Below, piece after piece: positions 11,331-20,689 of a stretch of DNA of 64,000 bases. A program made the translations under genes and the position numbers. The stretch covers positions 47,158,966-47,222,965 of the forward strand of contig OX393576.1 in NCBI GenBank assembly GCA_947652605.1, written 5' to 3'. The notes under the pieces are model-generated. The model was not told where the DNA came from and did no database searches. It saw nothing but the letters and a program-made list of their open reading frames with translations. Every line of letters begins with the position of its first letter. Position 1 is the first letter of the stretch. This DNA comes from Elmis aenea. Its lineage: Eukaryota; Arthropoda; Insecta; Coleoptera; Elmidae.

Positions 11331-12340
11331 TTAACCACTAATCCTGAGAAGATACAAGCTATAAGAAATATGGCCGTACCCAGAAACATCAAGCATGTCC
11401 AGAGTTTTCTCCAAACCTGTAGTTGGTACAGAAAGTTTATTCCTGGCTTCGCCGAAATTTCTCGACCCCTTAGCCAGCTTACGAAAAAGGATGCCCCTTT
11501 TGTTTGGGGAGAGGCGCAGAACACGGCTTACGACAAACTTAAAGAAGCTCTCACTTCAGCCCCTGTTCTTCGGCAAGCAGACCGCACTGTTGGGTATACT
11601 TTGAGGACGGACGCCAGCAGCTATGCGATTGGAGCAGCCCTACTCCAGGGGGAGGGACCTGACGAACGACCAATTGAATACGCCAGCCGTTTACTTTCCG
11701 CCGCTGAACAAAACTATTCCACCACTGGAAGAGAAGCCCTCGCTATTGTATGGGCTGTACAAAAGTTTAGGCCTTACCTAGAAGAGGCCCCTAGTGTCGT
11801 AATCACCGACCATCAACCACTGCGCTGGCTGATGACCCTGAAGTCACCTAGTGGACGACTTGTTCGATGGTCCCTACAGTTACAACCCTACAATCTCACC
11901 ATCGAGTACACCCCGGGAAAAGCGAATGTCGTGCCCGACACTCTTTCCAGGCCCCCGTGCCTACCAGAACAGATACCCGCATGTCCTATTTGCGTCATCT
12001 CCGTAGACGTACCCAATCGAAGTCCCGCCAACACGAGACAAAATCAGTTACAAGACCCGAAGGTGAAGAGGATCCTTGACTGCCTTGAAACTGGAAAACC
12101 CGAAGAAACCAGCCAATGGACATCCCAAGGATACCTCATAAACCAAGGAATTTTATACAGGTATCCCCAAGATGGTGACCTGGAAGAAGCCCAATTAGTT
12201 ATTCCCAGCCAAGAACGAACAACCATTCTGAAGCAACTCCACGATGTTCCAACCGCCGAATCGCCGTGGACGCCCATGTACCGGAACCGCAGACATCCAA
12301 AACCAACGTCGAGCCGACTCTTAGGTTTTGAGGGGGAGAT
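11331..12340 (+). pseudogene. pol: Gypsy pol fragment: RT C-terminal part, RNase H, start of integrase
   Basis: One frame is open from about 11331 into the 3' LTR. It begins NPEKIQAIRN and VPRNIKHVQSFL..SWYRKFI, the connection after the RT palm in Ty3/gypsy pol. RNase H follows with its expected acidic residues: D in LRTDASSYAIGAALLQ, E in GREALAIVWAV, D in VITDHQPLRWL and D in VVPDTLSRP. A short linker leads to an integrase N terminus (ILKQLHDVPTAES), where the zinc-binding domain stops after its first His. The RT active site (YxDD), protease, gag and the integrase DDE core are all deleted; a run of A and T at 11311-11332 marks one deletion junction. The fragment lacks an obvious start codon context and is not a working polyprotein. 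Confidence 0.88.
12323..12340 (+). promoter_or_regulatory. Polypurine tract before the 3' LTR
   Basis: The purine-rich GAGGGGGAGA (12330-12339) lies directly against the 3' LTR start at 12341, the position of the plus-strand primer in LTR retrotransposons. Confidence 0.75.
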
Positions 12341-12811
12341 TGTAACATGCCTCGCTAAACAGTATGGTTTCCCAAGCGGCCACCAGACTAGCGCCACCAG
12401 CGCAGCACCCTTACAGTCCAACCCCCACCATCTACGATGAACCACGAACGACGCTTCGTTCAACCCCCACCATCTACGATGAACCACGAACGACGCTTCG
12501 TCCAACCTCGGCCGACAACCCCAGTATATAAGGCCGCACACCACCCTGGAGACGACAGTGGACAGTGAACTGGCATTCGCTCTGCTCTTACAAGGTGTGC
12601 TCCCGAGGGGACCTCTAATTAGACAAAGCGAATCAGTTCCACAAGAGAAAGAGCGCTCCCGTGGGGACCATTTTCTTCAACATTGTTCATTATTACTTTG
12701 TGTTGTACATGATAATTTATTTGAGACTGTACTTTTGTTGTGTGTGAATAAAAACTAGTAAAACATTTTAACGTGTACATAAATATACTGAGTAACGAAA
12801 CGTCCGTTACA
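12341..12811 (+). repeat. 3' LTR of the gypsy element
   Basis: It matches the 5' LTR along all 471 bases as far as can be read by eye, including the internal duplication, the TATA box (12525-12532) and AATAAA (12747-12752). Confidence 0.92.
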
Positions 12812-12892
12812 GTTGTAATTTAATTTTGACAGATAACGGAGCGCCCTCTGTTGGTAAACGTCGACGTACTTTTTTCGCGCCTAGGCGTTACA

Positions 12893-12945
12893 TGAGTTTT
12901 TACCAGCCTAGCCGTGCAATGTGTTTTTACCAGGCTAGCCGTGCA
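12893..12945 (+). repeat. Two tandem copies of a 26-base sequence
   Basis: GTTTTTACCAGCCTAGCCGT is followed 25-26 bases later by GTTTTTACCAGGCTAGCCGT. They lie in the right part of the tyrosine-recombinase element. The function is unknown. Confidence 0.7.
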
Positions 12946-13235
12946 AGTGCATACTTTCGCGTCCATTTAGACGCACGAAAATAAGATTTTCAGATAGTGT
13001 AGGATAAAAAGTATTTTTTACGGCCGTTGCTAAGGAGAGGGCCGGTAATGCAGTACATACGCCGTCATCTGTCAGTGACAGAATGTCACGTAGTTTCTAA
13101 CCTATAATTTTGAAAATCACCAAAAATTTAAATTGTTTTTAATTCAATCGCACAAAAAATGTAATATGCACCTCGGCCAAAACGTACTTTTTGGCCTTGA
13201 TACATAAATAACTATTAAATACCTAGGATTTCACA

Positions 13236-13670
13236 TTACATACACAAGACTTTCCAATACTTGTGCGACACCATCAAACTAACTCTTAAAGGAACCAGAA
13301 AAGCAACCTAACTCAAATTCTACAAAGTTATGGCGATCCCAGCGCTACTCTAGCGAAAGCTGGACTCTAACGCAACATAACAAAAGAAAAACAGCAGAAA
13401 TGAAGTTCCTTCGATCACTAGCTGGTTATTCCCTACTAGATCATCGCCGCAAGAAAACATTCGAACGGAACTATATTTAACCTAAATGATGATATAAACA
13501 AACACCGAGAAAGGTGGAAAGGGCACCTTCAGCGAACGGATAGCTCCAGAGCTCTTAAAAACCTTTCCATTCAAGCCAACCCATGGCAGAGAAAATGTGG
13601 GCTGTCCGAGACTAACATGGATGGACATGATGACGTAACAAACGAAGAAGGTTTAAAACGTGTCGATGAT
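13236..13670 (+). pseudogene. Non-LTR retrotransposon fragment (region after reverse transcriptase)
   Basis: Pieced over several frameshifts, the plus strand gives YLCDTIK, a region matching K-x-x-AIPALLYGSE-type sequence, LLDHRR and then NDDINKHRERWKGHLQRTDS and SRALKNL. This is the region downstream of the RT domain in arthropod non-LTR elements, where the R-W-x-G-H-x-x-R block is typical. A GATGATGATGATATAATGG tail near 13665 resembles a LINE 3' simple-sequence end. There are many stops and it is not functional. The clade cannot be fixed from this short part. Confidence 0.65.
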
Positions 13671-13689
13671 GATGATATAATGGTTGAGT

Positions 13690-14170
13690 ACGCATTTGCG
13701 GTTTATCGTGTTGCTCTCAAATTAATAGTCAGATTTTTAAAAAGATTAGAGTTTAGAGTCTAATATAATTACCCTATCATGTATTCTTTATGAAATTGAA
13801 AATAAGTAAACATTTTAGGCATTTTCTTTTCGTTTTATTGTAACATTTTAAAGAGTTAAAAAGATAACCAATTATTGTTGTTTATAAAACCGCTTTAAGA
13901 GATTTTAATGAGGATTTAGGAATTAATAAGAATATAAAGGATCATTTTTTAATAATGTTTGTTAAAAAACAAATTCAGTCAAATAAAAGATTAGCAGATT
14001 ACAAGGGACGTCCAAATGTAAACCGCAAATGAAATTTTACTAAGTGTATATTACATATACGTGCATATATTTGTATTTATTTTTTAAAGTAATCATTTTC
14101 GAGGACAATGCATTAACCCCAACGGTGCACTAAAGCGTGAATAGTCTTTGAAAAAGTGTTTTGGGCGTGT
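13690..14170. other. A+T-rich region without a recognised gene
   Basis: No family features or structured repeats were seen. It leads into the somewhat more G+C-rich segment containing the candidate exon at 14290. Confidence 0.35.
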
Positions 14171-14289
14171 GTGTAACCAATCACGAAGCGTTTTTTTGAC
14201 TTGATCGTCCTAACGTGTCACCAATATGGCAATATGCACGTTACAGTTCCAAAAATGTGAAAATCCTATGTTGTGGTAATAAGCTCGAT

Positions 14290-14394
14290 ATGGAAGACAT
14301 TCAATTCGAAGATGGTAGACGGTTGAGCGTCCTTCGAGGAGAAAACACCATTAGTAAACAAACCTTGACGTTTTCGGCGAATTGCGGCTTTCAG
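14290..14394 (+). CDS. Candidate first coding exon of an unidentified host gene
   Basis: An open frame from ATG at 14290 gives 35 codons beginning MEDIQFEDGRRLSVL and ending ANCGFQ, followed exactly by TTTCAG|GTGAGT, a full-consensus splice donor at 14395. The frame is also open upstream to an ATG at 14215. Composition is balanced and less A+T-rich than the surroundings, and a CCAATCA motif lies near 14177. I do not recognise the protein. No convincing acceptor or second exon was found in the window. It could equally be chance or part of an unrecognised transposon. It is the only place where a host exon looks plausible. Confidence 0.3.
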
Positions 14395-14466
14395 GTGAGT
14401 ACGTAGGAAGTCTTTCGGTCAACTCTGCCACAATGATGCATCGATTCGTACAAATTATCCCCTTAA

Positions 14467-14615
14467 CCTTTTCGGTGCGCAATGCTTGTAGTTTTTCTAT
14501 GCCTGCAGTGCGCCCAACTTTCAAATGCGGTAACGTTCGGGCGAGTTAACTCGTCTCGAGCACCTTGGGCCGCGTAAAATTTTGGCGAGTATACTCGTCC
14601 AGAGCACCGAAAAGG
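14467..14615. mobile_element. piggyBac-type miniature element
   Basis: The ends CCTTTTCGGTGC (14467) and GCACCGAAAAGG (to 14615) form a 12-base perfect inverted repeat. The left flank is TTAA (14463-14466) and the right flank TTAG, probably a mutated TTAA. Subterminal blocks GCGAGTTAACTCGTC and GCGAGTATACTCGTCC, each followed by GAGCACC, form an internal repeat. It has no coding capacity at 149 bases. Confidence 0.7.
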
Positions 14616-14941
14616 TTAGTAACCACAATCAACACAGGAGTAATGACTCTCTGCTAATGGCCTGAACTGGTTGCGTCCGCCCCATTACGTACAACACAAT
14701 ACTTTTTAAATATTTTAGCCCACTCGCACACTTTCCTCTGTGACATGCATGATAAGCTTTACTGCTTTAAATTTCCTACGGTTTCACATCATTAATGGTA
14801 AAAAATCTGATTATAGAACGTTACTCTTCTTTCTCACACTCACACTTTTAAACGGACGGATATCTTTAACAGTTCCTCTCCGGAATAGAGTTGCTAGATC
14901 TATTAGTTGCACCGCCACACTTCAGAAACTACCGTCCCTTA

Positions 14942-15067
14942 TGGTGCCTATCCACGTGAGAGTAAACTACTCTCGATAGCAGCGTCGCCAAGGATACAGC
15001 CAATCGCGAGTTACTCCTTGGCGACGCTGCTATCGAGAGTAGTTTACTCTCACGTGGATAGGCACCA
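14942..15067. mobile_element. Fold-back miniature element, PIF/Harbinger type, with nearly perfect 53-54-base arms
   Basis: The arms at 14941-14994 and 15015-15068 are exact reverse complements, separated by a 20-base loop. TTA flanks both sides (14939-14941 and 15068-15070), the target duplication typical of PIF/Harbinger. Outer sequence TGGTGCCTATCCACGTGAGA. Such perfect arms imply a young copy or gene conversion between arms. Confidence 0.8.
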
Positions 15068-15070
15068 TTA

Positions 15071-15681
15071 TGTTATGACCAAACCGATCTGCTGAGCCTA
15101 CGATATTTATTAACACAATTGCGGTTTTTATTTGAATCCCCCTCGTATATACATATTTCCAAAAAGCACTATTTTAATTTTTTTAACGAATGTATTAAAT
15201 AAACGTTGATGTATTTGGTTTTAAAAACAATTAAGCTAATACTGCTTATGATCACGTTGAATACTTATTATTGCAATGTATTTGGTAAATAATACGATGC
15301 ATGGAATTTAAAAAGTACGTTAAAAAATAAATATTAAAGGTTTGTTTCATAAATCACCGATGAATATTTTTTTTTTGGTAGCAGTAATATTTAAACACTA
15401 AAAATAAAGCGTAACAAATTAAACAAAGTTATTACTACTGTAAAAGCACTTTGATTTATTACGCAATCGTATATTTGTTATATAGCAAAACCATTTTTAT
15501 AGAGTTATAACGACAAATGCATTAGCGGTATGATTTGTTACTAATTGAAATGTAACCAATATAATAAAAGCCAGTTAATAAACATTTTTATTGTCTCTTT
15601 AAGATCGAAAATTTTATTATTATTGCTCTACTTTCCATTTTTATACTATTGTTTTTATTACCTTTGGTTACTTATTAGTAT
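15071..15681. other. A+T-rich region without a recognised gene
   Basis: No family features were seen in any frame and no terminal repeats were identified. Confidence 0.35.
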
Positions 15682-15927
15682 TACAGGTGAAACCTCTCTA
15701 ACTCGATACATCTGCAACTCGATTGACCTCTGTTAGTCGATTTTAGAAAGGGCCCGTTCTAATAACATCATAAAACATTATGACTCTTCCTTAATCCTTT
15801 ACTCTGATTGCATAAAAATATTTTCGTACTCTGATTTATATGGGATTGACTCAATTGAATTATCTAAAAATTAGTTTAGTTCGCTGAATAAAAACAGGTA
15901 ACACTTTGTAATTGTATAAGTATAAAG

Positions 15928-16386
15928 CAAGGCATAAAACCGGTTTTTTATAAACCGATTAAAAATACTGGTTAACCGTTATTTTTTGTCCGTAAAAGTG
16001 ATTTTTAACCGAAACCGAAACCGTTATTTTTAATGGCAAAAAAGCGGTAACCTTTAACCAAAATAATTAAAAACCGTTTTTACCATCTTTTTTAAATAAA
16101 AAGTACTTTCTAAAAAATACAAAATCTGTATTAAATGCGATTAGTTTACCATAAGTCATTACTGAACGCTTGATTGTAAGTATATATTATAAAATTATAA
16201 ATAGATAACATCTTTTCATACTTTGCATTCCTAATCTAAATAATGTCAAAAGCCGGATTTTTACCGGTTTATAAGTTAAATCGGGTTTTTACACAAAACC
16301 GTTTTTTTTCTAAATAACCGGTATCAAAATAAAGTTCTAGGTTTCAGTTAAACGTTAACCAATTTTTTTTTCGGTTTGGAGCCCTA
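15928..16386 (+). mobile_element. hAT miniature element, ACCGGTTTT-rich family, copy 1
   Basis: The ends are CAAGGCATAAAACC and GGTTTGGAGCCCTA, imperfect inverted repeats, flanked by an exact 8-base duplication GTATAAAG (15920-15927, 16387-16394). The 459-base body is full of AACCGGTTTT and TTAACCG motifs. It is non-coding. Inverted and broken copies lie at 40470-40936 and 44758-45422. Confidence 0.85.
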
Positions 16387-16499
16387 GTATAAAGACAATG
16401 AGACAAGTATGAAAAGTGTTCAGTATAATTTAAGTATATTTGCAGTTAAAATATAAACAATTGATAAACAAATAAAAATTTGTTACGGTGTTCCTTATT

Positions 16500-16724
16500 T
16501 TTCCTTATTAAAAAGAGAAAAAAAAAATATATTTAACTTTGAAAGAAAAATTGCAAGCGATTGGAAAAGTAAGTTCTGGAACAAAAATATGTGAGGTTGC
16601 TAAAAAAATGAGCATTCCAAGCAATACACTTTCGGGAATATATAATAACAAAATAGCAATTAAAACAAAAGTAGCGACAAATCCAACATATTCAAAGCAA
16701 AAAAAAATTTTTTGTTCTGTTTAA
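16500..16724 (+). pseudogene. pogo/Tigger transposase N-terminal helix-turn-helix (CENP-B/psq type) remnant
   Basis: The frame at 16539-16724 encodes about 61 residues: KEKLQAIGKVSSGTKICEVA then KKMSIPSNTLSGIYNNK. This is the CENP-B N-terminal/psq helix-turn-helix, with I-x-x-V-x-x-G spacing, a VAKK helix and an IPSxTLS-x-I recognition helix. The family usually continues with a second helix-turn-helix and a DDE domain (500 or more residues), but the frame ends at 16722 after a Lys-rich segment. An upstream A run (16514-16530) shifts the frame. It lies in the proper orientation between pogo-type ends. Confidence 0.75.
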
Positions 16725-16952
16725 AATTATAATCAAAAAAACTTTATTCACCTATTGTATTATTTTAAACATTTTTAAATTTTCAATGTGTTTTTATGAG
16801 TGAAGTATTTTGAGTTTTTAAATAATAGTTTGACCCTACGAAGACAAATGAACAAACATTATTGGAAGCGGGCATTCGCAGTCTTTTAACCACCATAACT
16901 CGATTTTTCATAAACCCCGCTCGAGAGTCGAGCTAGAAAGATTTCACCTATA

Positions 16953-17899
16953 TTTTAGTTAAAGAGTTGCAAACAGGTGTACAGTGTTCATAAATTGGTA
17001 CAAAAAAAACAAAAATCCTGTTATGATAGCCAAATTTAATTTATCTCATAAATACCAGTAATTTAGTTTCTTAACCCTTTTACTATTTTCGAGCAAGTAG
17101 GTTGCCTCCATTCGTCGTAGTTGGTAGATATTTTCTTTATAAATGTGTACGATTACTTGAAAATTGCACTTTGAAAGCAAAAACAGCAAGAAAATTATTC
17201 CGAACAAATAGCCACCATTAATAAAATAAATGAGGAAGCAGGTGCTTCAAACGTGCTTTTTATTTGTGCCTAATCTGGACAGAATACGAGTCTTTTTCTA
17301 TTTTTAGCGATATATTATTTTTAAGCACATACTTATGTACATACATGGTGCCGAAAATGTGTAAGATTATTTGTTTTTTCTTTCATAGTAAACATAGCAC
17401 TATGATGCTTTGAGCAAAGTTTAATACCTTAAATATTATTTTTCAAATGCACTTGAAAATTAACGTGGTTACAGTAAAATGTGGGAAATAGTTCACAGCG
17501 GTTGACTTCCATTAGTTGCAATCGTATTGCCACTTGACCAATATAAATATAATTTTTCAATTTGTATGATATAAGCGTGCGATTTATAAGATTACCAATA
17601 AAATGTCTGAGGTAATTTATTTCCAGGAAGATGGATCGCTTTAATATTATTAACTAAATGTTATCACTACTTGATTTATTGGAAAATTCCATTTACATCT
17701 TTGGAGTAGGCATGTGTCAAATTGTGAATGAACATTTCTTGGAAAAGTTTGGAATTTCATTTATCTTCGAAGGCGTTTTGCTTTCTTATAAGTTTGAGAG
17801 TGTTAGTATAATGAAATAATTTTCAGCAAATGGAATGATTTATCGACTAATAAAAATAAAAGCTGTTGCTTCCAATATAAACGAAATTTCAAAAAATTA
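16953..17899. other. A+T-rich region without a recognised gene
   Basis: No coding or repeat structure was recognised between the pogo element and the next TIR element. Confidence 0.35.
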
Positions 17900-17901
17900 T
17901 A

Positions 17902-18621
17902 CAGTGTGGCTGGTTTTTCATTGTCCAGCTTATATCTGCTGAAATATTAATGTTACCAAAAAAAGTTAAATGAGAAACTTATTAAACAAAAGCTGGTCTA
18001 CAAAATGGTGCTAAAAATTTTGTTCCATAGCCTACCAGTTTATCGGAAAAATATCCAACTTTTGTTTTTCACATTCTAAATCAATTTCTCTTCACAATGA
18101 TATTATCATAAGTACCATTTTGCTTTTAAATTATGCTCAATATTTAAAAAAAAAAGAGAATTATTATAGTCGGCTGTGGAAACAGCACAGCATATAAACG
18201 TTTTCATTATTTGTATAGTACATTTTTCTTAATTATAATTACACTTATTTCTGTCTGATTTGTGTGTTTCCTAATGTAAACAAATTTGACAGGTATTTGC
18301 AATAAACAAAACAATATCACAGCCGACTTTAATAATTCCTTTTTTGAAATATTGTGCGTAATTTAAAAGCAAAATGATACTGATGATATATCATTGTAAA
18401 GAGAAATTGATTTAGAATGTGATTCTGTAAAAATATACAGAGTGTTCTATTTAAAATACAAAAGTTGGATATTTTTCCGAAAAACTGGTAGGCTATGGAA
18501 CAAAATTTTTAGCACAATTTTGTAGACCAGCTTTTGTTTAATAAATTTCTCATTTAACTTTTTTTGGTAACTTTAATATTTCAGCAGATATAAGCTGGAC
18601 AATGAAAAATCAGCCACACTG
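17902..18621. mobile_element. Long-TIR mariner-like non-autonomous element
   Basis: The ends CAGTGTGGCTGGTTTTTCAT and ATGAAAAATCAGCCACACTG are inverted copies flanked by TA (17900-17901, 18622-18623). The arms continue for about 280 bases each (17902-18178 and 18320-18621) around a core of about 140 bases, with GTCGGCTGTG and CACAGCCGAC at the inner ends. The right arm has an extra segment near 18432-18460 with ATACAGAGTGTTCT, probably a fragment of a related element. It has no coding capacity. Confidence 0.85.
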
Positions 18622-18689
18622 TATAAGACTTACATAAACTATCAATTGATAAATAAATCTTATATTTTGTCATAACGAACATGGAGGAT

Positions 18690-19150
18690 TTAAGGATCCC
18701 CTGGTCTGGAGTTAGGTTAGCAAAAAATTGTGCTCTTACGTAAGAATCTGTACTAAAATGCAGGCCCCGGCGACAAGGAGGGACTACGGGTACAGCTGTA
18801 ACGAGCTCCGGACTTAAGGGGGCTTTATGTCATAGCTAGAAATAAGATAAACGAAATGTTCCACAAATGAACATTTTTTTTTTCAGTTACATATATTACG
18901 ACACTTTGTATGTTGATTATAATAATATTATTAACAATGATGTATACTGTTATAGCTCCAATGGTGGTACCAACCCGAAAAAAGTCAGCGTCACTTTTCG
19001 CCGCGTTTTGCTCTTCCATAGGTATGCTTGGAGCCCCCAGGGCCCACAAACAATCACAGTAACGGGCACCAAAATGTCTGTTACCAGGCCAGGTAAAATG
19101 TTTCTTATATGTAAAAAAAAAAAATCTATAACATTTCAACATTAACAATT
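18690..19150. other. G+C-richer segment of unknown nature
   Basis: Two patches (18700-18830 and 18955-19095) are clearly richer in G+C than the surroundings. Both strands are open across the second: a 92-codon plus frame and a 107-codon minus frame overlap. The minus frame includes FTWPGNRHFGARYCDC, but no family was recognised. It could be a transposon fragment or a host exon; neither reading has splice-site or motif support. Confidence 0.3.
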
Positions 19151-19519
19151 ATTTTCCTTTCTTCAAATTAATATTAGATATTCGAAATTTTCCTAATCGT
19201 TTTAACCACAGGAAACTAAAAGTTTTAAAATTTATTAATGAATTATTTATTTTGAAAATGAAAAAAATATGCACAAAATGCATATACATATTTTCTTAAA
19301 AAAATTGTTATGTGGAGCCCGCTCGCTTAGTTTAAGACTCTATCTCTTAGATAAAGTAGCAGAAAGTTACGTTAACCGGCAAAAAATTAAATTTTGAGAT
19401 TTTAATTCCACTTAGCATCTTTGCTAGTTTTTAAATAATTTATTTTGCAATTAGATAATTTCACATATCAAATAAACTAGTGATATTAGCCTATTCACGG
19501 AAGGACGCAATATCTGATT

Positions 19520-19765
19520 GAAACCTCTATTACTCGATACATCTGTAACTCAATTTACCTCAGTTGCTTGACTTTAGAAAGAGTCAGTTGAAATCGGTGC
19601 ACACGGACTGTAAAAATTCTAATAACATCATTATCGTATTAACCCTTATAACCCTGCCTTAATTCTCCACTCTTATTGCATATTCAACAAAACCTCCATA
19701 AGTCGGACTCCCTTCATAACTCGATTTTAATAAGCCCCCTCTAAAGTAAGAAAGGTTTTACCCGA
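19520..19765. mobile_element. pogo/Tigger miniature derivative
   Basis: The left part GAAACCTCTATTACTCGATA and the right part ATAACTCGATTTTAATAAGC...AAGAAAGGTTTTACC match the two ends of the pogo-like element 15684-16950, but lie only about 245 bases apart. This is an internal-deletion derivative of the same family. The outermost bases and TA duplication are degraded. Confidence 0.65.
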
Positions 19766-19929
19766 TTTTACTTAAATGGAAAGCGTTTGTTTATTTCCAA
19801 TGATAAATGGCCTGCACCAACAAAGTTTAGAAAAAATCCCCCTTGTTCAACAAAAATAATGATACCCATAATCTACTTTAAACTATTAAAATGTGTCTGA
19901 AACGATAAGTAGCTTTTGTTGTGTTTATA

Positions 19930-20686
19930 CAGGGTGTAACAGATAACATTTCCAGCATGGGCATCTCGCTTATTATAAGAGATACAGGTTTGTTTAAATT
20001 AGATGAATTGTTCCTTAGTATGAGAAGAGCTAAAATCAATTTTTAAAAAGTACAAAATTTGTCGTACTTTAGATGTTATAGCAAAAAATATGAAATTGTT
20101 GAATTTCTTTTTACTATCATAACTTTTTCGTCTCAATCATTAGATCAATTTTGTTCATACTATTTTAGTACTTTTTAATGGAGCATGTAACTGTTATTTT
20201 AGTTTTTTTTATCACTTACCATTTTTGAGATATACCCTAACCTTTTTTTTGGGCCGCGAACTGGGCTGTTGTTTAGTTAAATGTGCTTTTTTTTTCTCTT
20301 TTTAATAATGAGAAATAATTTGCTATCGAATTACACAAAAATACAATTATATATTATAATTATAAGTTATAAGTGATTGGTAAAATACGAAAACGGTATG
20401 AGATTAAAAAAATCTAAAATATCAGTCACATTCTACATTAAAAAGTATCCTAAGAAACTTTTAATAAAATTGATCTAATGAATAAAATAAAAAAAATATG
20501 AGAGAAAAAAGAATTTCAACATATTCATATTTTTTGCTATAACATCTGAAGTATGAGAAATTTTGTACTTTTAAAAATTGATTGTAGCTTTTCTCATACT
20601 CAGGAATAATCATTTTATTTAAACAAACCTGTACCTCTTATAATAAGCGAGAACCTCATGGTGGAAATGTAATCTGGGACACCCAT
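19930..20686. mobile_element. Long-TIR mariner-like non-autonomous element
   Basis: The left end, TA then CAGGGTGTAACAG, and the right end GGGACACCCAT are inverted relatives. The arms (about 19930-20230 and 20370-20686) match over about 300 bases, with blocks such as CTCGCTTATTATAAGAG and GCAAAAAATATGAA. The core is short and A+T-rich. It is non-coding. Confidence 0.75.
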
Positions 20687-20689
20687 ATG

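Larger units (their letters stand above)
10786..12811 (+). mobile_element. Ty3/gypsy LTR retrotransposon, internally deleted, apparently recent
   Basis: Two 471-base LTRs (10786-11256 and 12341-12811) begin TGTAAC and end GTTACA. The element is flanked by a 4-base duplication GTTG (10782-10785, 12812-12815). A primer-binding site for tRNA-Lys follows the left LTR and a purine tract precedes the right one. The interior is only about 1.08 kb and keeps the RT end, RNase H and the start of integrase; gag, protease, most of RT and the integrase core are gone. The LTRs look identical base for base, so the insertion is recent. It has no envelope gene. It could only have moved with proteins supplied by other copies, unless the deletion came after insertion. 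Confidence 0.92.
10078..13052 (-). mobile_element. Tyrosine-recombinase (Crypton-like) element with inverted ends, interrupted by a gypsy element
   Basis: The left sequence TACTGCATTACCGGCCCT, continuing through CCTTAGCAACGGC (10077-10110), is an inverted copy of the right sequence CCGTTGCTAAGGAGAGGGCC continuing to GGTAATGCAGTA (13022-13052). A second inverted pair lies further in: TTTTTTATCCTACAC near 10290 and GTGTAGGATAAAAAG near 12997. The left arm has an extra hairpin (10171-10274). The interior carries the start of a tyrosine-recombinase gene on the minus strand but no catalytic part. The gypsy element 10786-12811 sits inside. Excluding it, the element is under 1 kb and cannot move by itself. 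Cryptons typically lack TIRs, so the superfamily call is provisional. Confidence 0.65.
15684..16950 (+). mobile_element. pogo/Tigger-like element, broken, carrying a nested hAT miniature
   Basis: The ends CAGGTGAAACCTCTCTAACT (15684) and CGAGCTAGAAAGATTTCACC (to 16948) are inverted matches flanked by TA (15682-15683 and 16951-16952). The interior keeps a CENP-B-type helix-turn-helix fragment at 16539, as expected of pogo/Tigger. A hAT miniature (15928-16386) is inserted in the 5' part. Excluding it, about 0.8 kb remains, so the DDE domain has been lost. A shorter relative lies at 19520-19765. Confidence 0.75.

Noticed and set aside
12044..12544. 166-codon minus-strand frame
   Set aside because: It runs antisense across the pol fragment into the LTR and is a shadow of the LTR and pol sequence; the LTR part also appears at 10774-10989.
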